Shown here one piece after another: positions 10,041 to 17,871 of a DNA stretch of 44,512 nucleotides. Origin of the DNA: Halieaceae bacterium (GTDB lineage: Bacteria > Pseudomonadota > Gammaproteobacteria > Pseudomonadales > Halieaceae); the NCBI GenBank assembly GCA_902613175.1, contig CACMGJ010000018.1:1-44512 (forward strand), written 5' to 3'. A program made the translations under genes and the position numbers. The notes under the pieces are model-generated. The model worked only from the letters and a program-made list of their open reading frames with translations, did no database searches and had not been told where the DNA came from. How positions within the stretch are numbered: position 1 is the first letter of the stretch; every line of letters starts with the position of its first letter.

Positions 10041-10409
10041 GTGAATCAAGTTATTTTGGTTGTCCATCTGCTGGTAGCGCTCGCGATCATCGGCCTCATT
10101 TTGCTGCAACGCGGCAAGGGTGCTGACATGGGTGCATCGTTTGGCGGTGGTGCATCACAGACGGTGTTTGGTTCGTCAGGTGGTGGTAACGTGCTGACGT
10201 CTGCGACCGGTTGGTTGTCGGCGCTATTCTTCGCGACAAGCTTTGGCCTGGCAATGATTGCGGACCAGCAGTTTGCAGATACCGACGACCTTGGTTTTGA
10301 GGTTCCGCTCGAGACGATCGAAGCGGCACCCTTGGCTCCTGCAGGTGATCTACCGCTTGCTGATGAGCCTAGCGAAAATTCTGGCGCAGACGATCTCCCG
10401 ATCGACTAA
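10041..10409 (+). CDS. secG: Protein translocase subunit SecG
   Basis: 122 residues. SecG is the small accessory subunit of the SecYEG channel. Two hydrophobic segments (about residues 3-21 and 53-72) flank the family signature LLQRGKGADMGASFGGGASQTVFG. GTG 10041 is chosen because GGAGA lies at 10031-10035 and the protein then begins MNQVILVVHLL; an upstream frame opening at 9993 lacks such support. The C-terminal 45 residues are acidic and low in complexity. The tRNA-Leu follows after 14 bases, as in E. coli. Confidence 0.93.
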   Translation: MNQVILVVHLLVALAIIGLILLQRGKGADMGASFGGGASQTVFGSSGGGNVLTSATGWLSALFFATSFGLAMIADQQFADTDDLGFEVPLETIEAAPLAPAGDLPLADEPSENSGADDLPID

Positions 10410-10423
10410 AGCCAACACAGATT

Positions 10424-10509
10424 GCGGAAGTGGTGGAATTGGTAGACACGCTATCTTGAGGGGGTAGTGGCCTATGGCTGTGGGGGTTCAAGTCCCCCCT
10501 TCCGCACCA
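10424..10509 (+). tRNA. leuU: tRNA-Leu (anticodon GAG)
   Basis: 86 nt including encoded CCA. The acceptor stem GCGGAAG pairs with CTTCCGC; the anticodon stem CTATC/GGTAG holds loop TTGAGGG with GAG; there is a long variable arm and a T loop GTTCAAGTC. Directly downstream of secG, the E. coli leuU position. Confidence 0.96.
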
Positions 10510-10516
10510 GCTGACG

Positions 10517-10543
10517 AAAAAGCCCCATTAACGGGGCTTTTTT
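10517..10543 (+). terminator. Intrinsic terminator after tRNA-Leu
   Basis: AAAAAGCCCC (10517-10526), loop of six, GGGGCTTTTTT. A 10-bp stem with a T-run, eight bases after the tRNA. Confidence 0.9.
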
Positions 10544-10614
10544 GTGCGTCTAAAAAAGGGTCTTCGGTTCTTATTTTTTCGGAGAGCCTCCCAAGTTACG
10601 GCCGGAAAGCTCAA

Positions 10615-11652
10615 TTAATCAGAATTTGCGCTTTCCAACCGATCCCGATGCTTCTCCTTGGCCAGTTCCTGCATGTCGACGACAGAATCACTCTCATCGA
10701 CAATTTCCTGGCCGAGCAGTGTTTCCAGAGCATCTTCCAAGGTCACTACTCCTGCGGTTTGACCGTATTTATCCTCAACTACAAAGAGATGCATTTGGTG
10801 AGTGATGAAGAGGTTGATGAGTTTATGCACGGACAATTTGTCTGAGACATAGACCACGTCGCGTCGCAATTCAGCGATGGTAGTATCACCCTTTCCGGCT
10901 CGCTCAGCCTCATACAAGTCACTGCGCAGCACATGACCCGTGATCGTATCGACAGAGTCGATATACACCGGCATTCGGGAAAAACGACGAGACTTCTCGA
11001 GGGTCAACGCGTCGTTCACGGTGGCGTTTTCATCCAGCATATGAACGACTGTTCTCGGTGTCAGAATATCTCCGGTGGTGACTGACCGCATGCGCAGGAT
11101 ATTCTGGAGGTAGTCGTTCTCCTGTGACATCAGTGCGCCATGCCGTTTACCTAGCGAGGCGAGCGCGAGAATTTCTTCGCGAGTCACGGTGCTCATATCC
11201 TTGTTTCCCATGATCTTGGTAAGCCGTGTGGAGACCCAGACCAAGGGGTAGGTAAGACGCACCAACCAAACAATGGCATGTGCTGCTGGTATGGCGAGAC
11301 TCCGCCAGTAAATTGCGCCTACTGTCTTAGGGATGATTTCAGAGAAATACAGAATGGCGAGCGTGAGAAGCACTGCTACGAGTGTTTCCATTTCGGGACC
11401 AAAGACGTTGAGTGCCTGTGCACCCACACCTGCCGCACCCATGGTGTGTGCAAAGGTGTTCAGTATCAAAATACTGGCCAGTGATTCATCCATGCGCTTT
11501 CGCACTTTCTGTACGACTGCACCCGCGCGGGGCCGGTCTTGCGCCAATCGCTCTACAAACGTAGGCGTCGTGGAAAGCAGCACCGCTTCAAGAATAGAAC
11601 ACAGAAACGAAACGCCGATGGCAATCGCAAGATAAACAATGAGAAGTGTCAT
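10615..11652 (-). CDS. CNNM/DUF21-CBS membrane protein (CorB-like)
   Basis: 345 residues. An N-terminal DUF21 (CNNM) membrane domain with about four hydrophobic segments up to residue ~140 carries SEIIPKTVGA, typical of the family. A CBS pair follows at about residues 190-320 (DILTPRTVVHMLDEN; VVTLEDALETLLGQEIVDE). The C-terminal CorC_HlyC domain common in longer relatives is missing. Family members take part in Mg2+/Co2+ efflux or resistance, but the substrate here cannot be told from sequence. It lies just past the tRNA-Leu terminator, on the opposite strand. Confidence 0.85.
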   Translation of the reverse strand: MTLLIVYLAIAIGVSFLCSILEAVLLSTTPTFVERLAQDRPRAGAVVQKVRKRMDESLASILILNTFAHTMGAAGVGAQALNVFGPEMETLVAVLLTLAILYFSEIIPKTVGAIYWRSLAIPAAHAIVWLVRLTYPLVWVSTRLTKIMGNKDMSTVTREEILALASLGKRHGALMSQENDYLQNILRMRSVTTGDILTPRTVVHMLDENATVNDALTLEKSRRFSRMPVYIDSVDTITGHVLRSDLYEAERAGKGDTTIAELRRDVVYVSDKLSVHKLINLFITHQMHLFVVEDKYGQTAGVVTLEDALETLLGQEIVDESDSVVDMQELAKEKHRDRLESANSD

Positions 11653-11723
11653 TGAGTATCCAAATCCCCCACATTATTGGTTTACTCGTATCTTTATAGC
11701 ACAGCCACCCGCCTGGGTCGGTT

Positions 11724-12119
11724 TTAAAGGACGGATTTGAGAAGTCGCCCCGCCGCGGCTATCAGCGGGAATAGGGTGAGAGCCGTCCCACCAATTCGCA
11801 GCGGCGTACTCGACATCATGAAGCCAAAACACACACCGTGCATGAGTCTGCCCAACAGGAAGGTGCCTCCAAGCACGTGTAGCGTCGTCGGGGTAACAGA
11901 TGTCCCGGGTAGCGTTTCCAGAAGGTAGAGCAAGATCAGCATGATCGGCGCGTACTCAGCCAAGTTGCCGTGAGCTCGAACTGCTCGTTCGAGCATCTCG
12001 TCTGGAGAGGCCCCAAGGATTAAGAAAGCGAACATTGGGTTGCGTCGCAATGCGATAACACGCATCGAGAGAAAGACAAACCAAAGCGAGAGCAGGCTGG
12101 CGTAAAGTGCTGTGATCAT
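11724..12119 (-). CDS. MAPEG-family membrane protein
   Basis: 131 residues with four hydrophobic segments. The stretch ERAVRAHGNLAEYAPIMLILLYLLE (near residue 45) carries the MAPEG signature, in which Arg, His, Asn and Glu line the active site. Eukaryotic relatives are glutathione transferases and eicosanoid enzymes; bacterial members are mostly uncharacterised. A strong AGGAGGT lies just upstream of ATG 12119. No functional link to neighbours is visible. Confidence 0.85.
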   Translation of the reverse strand: MITALYASLLSLWFVFLSMRVIALRRNPMFAFLILGASPDEMLERAVRAHGNLAEYAPIMLILLYLLETLPGTSVTPTTLHVLGGTFLLGRLMHGVCFGFMMSSTPLRIGGTALTLFPLIAAAGRLLKSVL

Positions 12120-12198
12120 GGGAGACCTCCTTTCGTTAATAGTCCCCGTACGCGATTAACCATAGGTCGGTTTTTCGTTGGTGCTAAGGGCGTTATCT

Positions 12199-13314
12199 TT
12201 AGACGAGCGAGGCGACTTTCTCGCCCAGGTGGCGGGCTGATGTCCACTTGCCACCAAAAATACTGATAAGACGATCTGATACCTCGATCTCCGAATCTCT
12301 ACTGGCAGAACTCATATCTCCGATAACCGCATCACGAGGGCGTACGATGGGTCTCACACCGGCAAAGGAAGATACGATATGGCTCGTCGATAGTGGTTCA
12401 GAAAGGTGCTGGTTCAGGATGCTCAGCAAATACTCGCTTTCAGCGTCTGTACAGACGATTGGGTTTGCCAAATCATGCGTGTGTTCCGTGGTGCCGAGGA
12501 GCGCGCGTTCACGATCGAGAGGGATCACAAAAACGATCCTGCGTTCTCCCGGCGCTTGCAGCACGAGTGCATTTTTCAGTGATAGGTTGACGATTAAATG
12601 TGAGCCGCGGACGTGGTCGATCGTAAAGTCGGACTCAATACGCGAATCCTCGAGTAACTTTGCCGCCCACGGCCCCGCGGCGTTGATTACCCGGTCGAAC
12701 TCGAGAGTCTGATCTGCTGTATCGATGCGACCGTCGGTATACAGGCGCTCGATGCGCGTATTTTCGACGATGCGCACAGCTTGCTTACTTGGCTCATCAA
12801 TGAGGCATTGAATCAGCGGCTCGTATTCCATGACGACATCACAGTAACTGGCTCCGCCGCGAAGGCCCTGAGGTGCTAGATTTGGGAAGACACGTTTGAG
12901 GTCCTCGCTGCTGTGTAACTGACTGGGTCCAACAGAGAACCGCCCCGCCAGCCACTGGTAAATCAATGTGCCTGCGAATAGCAGCCATCGCCCCCGCTTC
13001 GCCCCTTGGTAAACGGGGAAATAAAATCGCTCGACACGGGTCGCATCGGGAGCAAAGCGAAGCCAGCCATCGCGCTCGATCAATGCCTCGCGGACCAGCC
13101 CGATATGACCTTGCTCGATATAACGAATGCCGCCGTGAAGCATGCGTGAAGATGCGCTACTTGTCTGGTCAAAAGGCGCGCTTTCATCGAATAGCTGCAC
13201 ATGGTGACCGAGTGACGCACAGGCGGTCGCAATGGACACGCCATTGACACCTGCACCAACCACCGCAATTCGTTTTGCTGACACCGCAGACTCGCTCGTT
13301 AATCGCCTTAACAC
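12199..13314 (-). CDS. GlpD-like FAD-dependent glycerol-3-phosphate dehydrogenase family protein, short form
   Basis: 371 residues. A DAO-type FAD fold: VVGAGVNGVSIA near residue 18, SSRMLHGGIRYIEQG as in GlpD, NAAGPWA, and SSFAGVRPIVRP and FGGKWTSAR near the end. GlpD proteins are about 500 residues; this one stops before the C-terminal helical domain, so the natural substrate may differ from glycerol-3-phosphate. Start uncertain: the frame opens with GTG 13314 without a clear ribosome site, and GTG 13284 after GAGCGAG is an alternative. It is divergent from the methyltransferase cluster, with 248 bp between. Confidence 0.75.
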   Translation of the reverse strand: MLRRLTSESAVSAKRIAVVGAGVNGVSIATACASLGHHVQLFDESAPFDQTSSASSRMLHGGIRYIEQGHIGLVREALIERDGWLRFAPDATRVERFYFPVYQGAKRGRWLLFAGTLIYQWLAGRFSVGPSQLHSSEDLKRVFPNLAPQGLRGGASYCDVVMEYEPLIQCLIDEPSKQAVRIVENTRIERLYTDGRIDTADQTLEFDRVINAAGPWAAKLLEDSRIESDFTIDHVRGSHLIVNLSLKNALVLQAPGERRIVFVIPLDRERALLGTTEHTHDLANPIVCTDAESEYLLSILNQHLSEPLSTSHIVSSFAGVRPIVRPRDAVIGDMSSASRDSEIEVSDRLISIFGGKWTSARHLGEKVASLV

Positions 13315-13562
13315 TGGGTTATGTCACAACATTACCTCATGAACTGTTGCGATAGTGTTATCGACATTACAACGGGTCAAAATATCCTAGCGACTCGCTG
13401 ATTGGAGCACTCCGCCAGCCCTCAAAATAGGGCCATGAATACTTACCAAAAAGTGGTAGAAAAAAGTCTAATCTCTGACACGATTTTTCTGGCGTTGCCC
13501 CCCATTTATGACGTTAAAATGACGGCCGATTTGAGGCCTTAACGAATAAGAGAGAAAGTCGT
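13315..13562. other. Intergenic region between the GlpD-like gene and the methyltransferase cluster
   Basis: Two divergent genes share 248 bp. I see small dyads (CGATA/TATCG at 13350-13363) and a TAAAAT at 13515-13520, but no convincing -35 and no cobalamin riboswitch-like structure. GAGAGAAAG before 13563 is the ribosome site of the next gene. Confidence 0.4.
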
Positions 13563-15104
13563 ATGAGCGAGCGATCAGGACGGCGAAAAGGAGGCGGTCG
13601 CGCAGGTCGTCGTGAGGCGAGAGCCAATGCAGGACCGGCGAGCGAACCCTTCATACGGCGGAAGATTCCCTACGTTGAAATTCTGAGTGAAGAAGGCCTT
13701 CAACTGATCGAGAACAATGCGGATCGATTACTCGAGGAAGTCGGTATCGATTTTCTTGACGACCCCGAAGTAACAGAACTCTTCAGGGCGGCGGGTGCTA
13801 GTGTTGACGGAACTCGTGTGCGCTTTCCGCGAGGTATGTGCCGAGAAATTATTCAAGCTACTGCGCCCTCAGAGTATGTCCAGCATGCGCGTAATCCCGA
13901 ACGCAATGTCACGATCGGCGGCAAGAATACGGTGCTCGTGCCAGCCTATGGTTCACCGTTTGCTCATGATTTGGATAACGGTCGACGCTATTCGACCATT
14001 GAAGATTTCGGGAATTTTGTGAAGCTGGCCTACATGGCGCCTGGCATTCACCACTCAGGCGGAACCGTATGTGAGCCCGTCGACCTGCCGGTTAACAAGC
14101 GTCACTACGACATGGTCTACAGCCATTTCAAATACAGTGACAAGCCACTGATGGGTTCGGTAACACACCATCGTCGCGCACAAGATTCAGTTGATATGGC
14201 GAAGCTTGTGTTCGGTGATGAGTTCGTCGATCAGAACTGTGTATTTACTAGCCTGATCAACGTGAACTCGCCCTTGGTATATGACGGGACCATGTTGGGG
14301 TCGTTGAAGGTCTACGCAAGAAACAACCAATCCTGTGTGGTATCGCCATTTATTTTGGCAGGTGCCATGTCGCCTGTGACCGTCGCTGGTACTTGTACTC
14401 AGATTCTCGCGGAGGCGATGGCCGGTATCGCGCTGACACAGCTCATTCGGCCCGGGTGTCCGGTTGTTTTCGGAACGTTTGCGGCAGCGGTGTCGATGGC
14501 GACGGGCGCACCAACGTTCGGCACGCCAGAGCCCAGCCAGGTCATTTACGCCACTGCGGCGCTCGCACGTCGACTCGGTGTGCCATATCGAAGTGGTGGT
14601 GGCCTATGCGCCTCGAAACTACCCGACGCACAAGCGGCTTACGAGGCGGCGAACACCCTTCAAACGGCTGCTATGGCAGGTGTTAACTTCATGCTGCACA
14701 CGGCTGGCTGGCTAGAGGGTGGTCTTGCAGTGGGCTACGAGAAATTTGTTATGGACTGTGATCAAGCAAATATGATCGCGGTCTTGCTCGAGGGGATGGA
14801 TCTTTCCGAAAACGCCCAGGCAATGGAGGCATTCCATGAGGTGGGTCCGGGTAAGCACTTCCTAGGTTCTGCACACACATTGAGCAATTTTGAATCGGCG
14901 TTCTATCGTTCAACTATTGCCGATAACAACAGTTTTGAGCAGTGGTCAGCTGAAGGCAGCTTGGATGCAGCGCAGCGGGCAAACGGCGTATGGAAACAAA
15001 TGTTGGCGGACTACGAGCCACCGGCTCTGGATCCAGCCATTGATGAAGCGCTACTGGATTTCATGGCGCGTGAAAAAGCATCATTCGCCGATAGAGACTA
15101 CTAG
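13563..15104 (+). CDS. MttB-superfamily corrinoid methyltransferase without pyrrolysine (MtgB-like)
   Basis: 513 residues in one open frame with no internal TAG, so it belongs to the pyrrolysine-free branch of the trimethylamine methyltransferase (MttB) superfamily. Characterised members of this branch, such as MtgB of Desulfitobacterium hafniense, move a methyl group from glycine betaine or other quaternary amines to a corrinoid protein. Family features include the N-terminal LLEEVGIDFLDDPEV, the TIM-barrel core (FTSLINVNSPLVYDG; VVSPFILAGAMSPVT) and YRSGGGLCASKLPDAQAAYE. Residues 1-24 are a basic Arg/Gly-rich extension. The next gene is its corrinoid partner. Glycine betaine is the best guess for substrate because a dimethylglycine dehydrogenase-like gene is nearby. 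Confidence 0.9.
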   Translation: MSERSGRRKGGGRAGRREARANAGPASEPFIRRKIPYVEILSEEGLQLIENNADRLLEEVGIDFLDDPEVTELFRAAGASVDGTRVRFPRGMCREIIQATAPSEYVQHARNPERNVTIGGKNTVLVPAYGSPFAHDLDNGRRYSTIEDFGNFVKLAYMAPGIHHSGGTVCEPVDLPVNKRHYDMVYSHFKYSDKPLMGSVTHHRRAQDSVDMAKLVFGDEFVDQNCVFTSLINVNSPLVYDGTMLGSLKVYARNNQSCVVSPFILAGAMSPVTVAGTCTQILAEAMAGIALTQLIRPGCPVVFGTFAAAVSMATGAPTFGTPEPSQVIYATAALARRLGVPYRSGGGLCASKLPDAQAAYEAANTLQTAAMAGVNFMLHTAGWLEGGLAVGYEKFVMDCDQANMIAVLLEGMDLSENAQAMEAFHEVGPGKHFLGSAHTLSNFESAFYRSTIADNNSFEQWSAEGSLDAAQRANGVWKQMLADYEPPALDPAIDEALLDFMAREKASFADRDY

Positions 15105-15128
15105 GCGATTAGCACGGAGACATCAGTA

Positions 15129-15824
15129 ATGTCCGATGAAGAAGACATCATCCTTTCAGAGCTGTCCGATGAGGACCTTGTGCTACAGATGCACGACGAT
15201 CTGTATGACGGATTGAAAGAGGAAATCGAGGAAGGCACGCAAATTCTCCTCGATCGTGGCTGGACCGCTGAGCAGCTGCTTGGAAAGGCGCTGGTCGATG
15301 GTATGACGATTGTCGGTATCGACTTCCGGGACGGTATTTTGTTCGTGCCTGAAGTGTTGCTTGCCGCAAATGCCATGAAAGGTGGTATGGCTATTCTTCG
15401 ACCTTTGCTGGCGGAGACTGGTGCGAAGCCAGTGGGCACCATGGTCATCGGTACCGTGAAAGGCGACATCCACGACATCGGTAAAAACCTCGTTGCCATG
15501 ATGCTCGAGGGTGCGGGCTTTGAGGTCTATGACATCGGCATCAACAATGCTGTTGAGGATTACATTGCGGCGCTTGAGCGTCATAAGCCTGACATCCTTG
15601 GTATGTCCGCACTGCTGACCACAACCATGCCTTACATGAAGGTTGTGATTGATGCGTTGAAAGAGCAGGGCATCCGAGATGACTACATTGTCATGGTGGG
15701 CGGAGCGCCGCTTAACGGGGAGTTTGGCGAGGCCGCGGGCGCTGATGCTTACTGTCGGGATGCGGCTGAGGCTGCAACCACTGCCATTCGGCTAGTTGAA
15801 GCGCGTCGACTCGCTCAGGCCTGA
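15129..15824 (+). CDS. Corrinoid (B12-binding) methyl carrier protein
   Basis: 231 residues. An N-terminal four-helix cap domain (about 15-100; GIDFRDGILFVPEVLLAANAM) is followed by a Rossmann B12-binding domain with the base-off signature D113-x-H115-x-x-G118 (GDIHDIGKN), S160-x-L162 and a later VGGAP. His115 should be the lower axial cobalt ligand. It carries the methyl group between the MttB-like enzyme and the pterin methyltransferase encoded 1.1 kb downstream. It lies 24 bases after the MttB-like gene. Confidence 0.94.
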   Translation: MSDEEDIILSELSDEDLVLQMHDDLYDGLKEEIEEGTQILLDRGWTAEQLLGKALVDGMTIVGIDFRDGILFVPEVLLAANAMKGGMAILRPLLAETGAKPVGTMVIGTVKGDIHDIGKNLVAMMLEGAGFEVYDIGINNAVEDYIAALERHKPDILGMSALLTTTMPYMKVVIDALKEQGIRDDYIVMVGGAPLNGEFGEAAGADAYCRDAAEAATTAIRLVEARRLAQA

Positions 15825-15830
15825 TCCCAC

Positions 15831-16430
15831 TTGGGGCGCTTACTAGTCATTGGCTGTGGCGCCCTCGCGGAAGAGCTTTCAGCGCTCAAAAGAGCCAATC
15901 AGTGGACCGCGCTTGATATTAAGTGCCTTGATGCGGCATTACATAATCGTCCCGAGCGAATAGCCGACCGGCTGGAGTCGTTACTAGCCAAACATCATGC
16001 CGAGTACACCAATATATTGATTGCCTATGCCGACTGCGGTACCGGTGGTGCCGTTGATCGCGTTGCGCAGCAGTTCAACGCCCAGCGGCTACCGGGGGCT
16101 CACTGCTACGAGTTCTATGCAACCAGTCCCGTGTTTGAGGCGCTCGCAGAGGCAGAGTCAGGGACTTTTTATCTGACAGACTTTCTCGTACGTCACTTCG
16201 ATCGGTTGGTGATTGAAGAGATGAAACTGGACGAGCACCCGGAACTAGAGGAAATGTTATTTGGTCGTTACCGTAGGGTGGTGTATCTGGCCCAGGTCGA
16301 CAGTAGTGAGCTTCTTGACCAGGCAGAGCGGGCGGCTACGCGATTGAAGCTACCTCTAGAAGTGGTGACAACGGGCTACGGCTTGTTAGCGAAAACGGTT
16401 GAAGAAGAAGTTATTCGTATCATCGCCTAA
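15831..16430 (+). CDS. DUF1638 protein of the corrinoid cluster
   Basis: 199 residues, recognised as DUF1638 by the N-terminal LLVIGCGALAEELSAL, IAYADCGTGGAVD near residue 64 and FYLTDFLVRHFDRLV. The family has no proven function but recurs next to MttB-like and corrinoid genes. The conserved Cys residues (C9, C68) and Gly-rich loops suggest a small-molecule or cofactor handling role; that is inference. TTG start at 15831, six bases after the corrinoid gene stop, without a good ribosome site, so coupling to the upstream gene is likely. Confidence 0.8.
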   Translation: MGRLLVIGCGALAEELSALKRANQWTALDIKCLDAALHNRPERIADRLESLLAKHHAEYTNILIAYADCGTGGAVDRVAQQFNAQRLPGAHCYEFYATSPVFEALAEAESGTFYLTDFLVRHFDRLVIEEMKLDEHPELEEMLFGRYRRVVYLAQVDSSELLDQAERAATRLKLPLEVVTTGYGLLAKTVEEEVIRIIA

Positions 16431-16518
16431 TGTGCTTTGGTTGGCGTACAACAGGGTAAGAAGCCATTAATCCCGATTCACTTTAACCTCGAGCCGATCC
16501 ATAGGGAAGATTAACAAC

Positions 16519-16824
16519 GTGCAAAGAATAGATGTCTTATGGAGAGATATTCCTTCCCAGGTTCAGATCAAGCGCGGGCGAGAGCGCGGGAAATACCTTC
16601 TGGAGCACCGGTTTCAAGCGGCGATAGATCGCGCTGCAATGCGCGCGGGCAAGGGCGGCAGTGATGCTTATCTCGAGGAATGGCGCCGGATAATAACATC
16701 AATAGAGTCAGATCTTTCTCCGCAAGAACTGGCCGAACAAATAGGGAAAATCCTCGAAGCGGAGGTCAGTGACGAGGCGCTCAAGGCCATGGTTGCAAAT
16801 AAAGGTTTCAACGACGCGAATTAA
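16519..16824 (+). CDS. Small Virulence_fact (CvfC-like) domain protein
   Basis: 101 residues. IDVLWRDIPSQVQIKRGR and FQAAIDRAAMRAG with AYLEEWRR match the small domain labelled virulence factor/CvfC. No biochemical role is established. In this cluster it sits between DUF1638 and the pterin methyltransferase. The start is GTG 16519 with AGGGAAGA about ten bases upstream. It is charged, soluble and has no Cys. Confidence 0.75.
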   Translation: MQRIDVLWRDIPSQVQIKRGRERGKYLLEHRFQAAIDRAAMRAGKGGSDAYLEEWRRIITSIESDLSPQELAEQIGKILEAEVSDEALKAMVANKGFNDAN

Positions 16825-16927
16825 CTTGCATCCGACTCTATGAGGCGTTAAAAAACGCGCCTAAATTCAACCATCGTATTCGGTCGAGCGGTAAATACAC
16901 GAGCACATGGCTTTACAATAACTAGTG

Positions 16928-16952
16928 CACGACAATAGCGGTTTTGGTCGTG
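16928..16952 (+). promoter_or_regulatory. Hairpin directly before the ribosome site of the pterin methyltransferase
   Basis: CACGAC (16928-16933) pairs with GTCGTG (16947-16952); AGGAG starts two bases later at 16954. A TACAAT at 16914-16919 could be a -10, which would put the hairpin at the very 5' end of a transcript. Function unknown. Confidence 0.35.
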
Positions 16953-16964
16953 TAGGAGACACTC

Positions 16965-17861
16965 ATGACCACCACTATTATCAGCTCGGCCACCAAAGAA
17001 GTTCGCATCGGTTTCGATCAACCGTTCGTTGTTATTGGTGAGCGCATCAACCCAACTGGGCGAAAAATTCTCGCCGAGGAAATGAAGAACGGGGACTACA
17101 GTCGCGTCGAGGCTGATGCATTGGCTCAGGTCGCGGCAGGCGCCCAGATGTTGGATGTGAATGCAGGTATTCCGCTGGCGGATGAGCCTCGCATCCTGGC
17201 TGAAGCAATACAGTTAGTTCAATCAGTGACGGACGTACCATTGAGCATCGACTCCTCGATTGTTGAAGCACTCGAGTCCGGTCTCGCGGTCTACCAGGGC
17301 AAAGCCTTGGTTAACTCGGTTACGGGTGAAGATGAAGTCCTCGAGCGCGTGCTTCCGTTGGTTGCCAAACACGGTGCAGCTGTTGTTGCCATTTCAAATG
17401 ATGAGACTGGCATCTCTGAAGATCCCAATGTGCGTTTTGAGGTGGCTAAGAAGATTGTTGAGCGTGCCGCTGACTATGGAATTTCTGATCAGGATGTGGT
17501 CGTTGATCCGTTGGTGATGCCAATTGGTGCTATCAATCAGGCGGGTGTGCAAGTGATGGAGCTCGTGCGGCGACTGCGCACGGAGCTCAAGGTCAACACC
17601 ACTTGCGGCGCTTCCAACGTCAGCTTTGGTTTGCCCAACCGAAATGGCATCAATGCGGCATTTCTGACCATGGCAATGGGCGCGGGTATGACTTCGGCAA
17701 TCACGAGCCCATTGCATGCCGAGGTGATGCAGGCGGTTCGAGGTGGCGATGTCATGATGGGCCATGACCCAGATTGCGCGAATTGGATTAAGGCGTACCG
17801 TGAGCCTGCCCCGGAGGGAGCTGGCGGCCGTCGTGGTCGTGCTGGGCGTCGCCGAGGCTAA
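16965..17861 (+). CDS. Methyltetrahydrofolate:corrinoid methyltransferase (MtgA/AcsE/MetH-pterin domain type)
   Basis: 298 residues forming one pterin-binding TIM barrel. Motifs: VIGERINPTGRK near residue 23, MLDVNAGIP, LSIDSS, LVNSVTGE, VVDPLVMPIGA and GASNVSFGLPNRNGIN. It should move the methyl group from the corrinoid protein to tetrahydrofolate (or the reverse). The last 14 residues are an Arg/Gly-rich tail resembling the N-terminus of the MttB-like protein. AGGAG precedes ATG 16965. A 140-bp gap before it may hold its own promoter. Confidence 0.92.
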   Translation: MTTTIISSATKEVRIGFDQPFVVIGERINPTGRKILAEEMKNGDYSRVEADALAQVAAGAQMLDVNAGIPLADEPRILAEAIQLVQSVTDVPLSIDSSIVEALESGLAVYQGKALVNSVTGEDEVLERVLPLVAKHGAAVVAISNDETGISEDPNVRFEVAKKIVERAADYGISDQDVVVDPLVMPIGAINQAGVQVMELVRRLRTELKVNTTCGASNVSFGLPNRNGINAAFLTMAMGAGMTSAITSPLHAEVMQAVRGGDVMMGHDPDCANWIKAYREPAPEGAGGRRGRAGRRRG

Positions 17862-17871
17862 CGCGTAATAC

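Noticed and set aside
13315-13562. Cobalamin riboswitch before the corrinoid cluster
   Set aside because: No B12-box-like sequence or suitable long structure was found in the 248 bp.
13563-15104. Pyrrolysine use in the MttB-family gene
   Set aside because: The frame has no internal TAG and no pyl genes are visible, so it is a pyrrolysine-free homologue.
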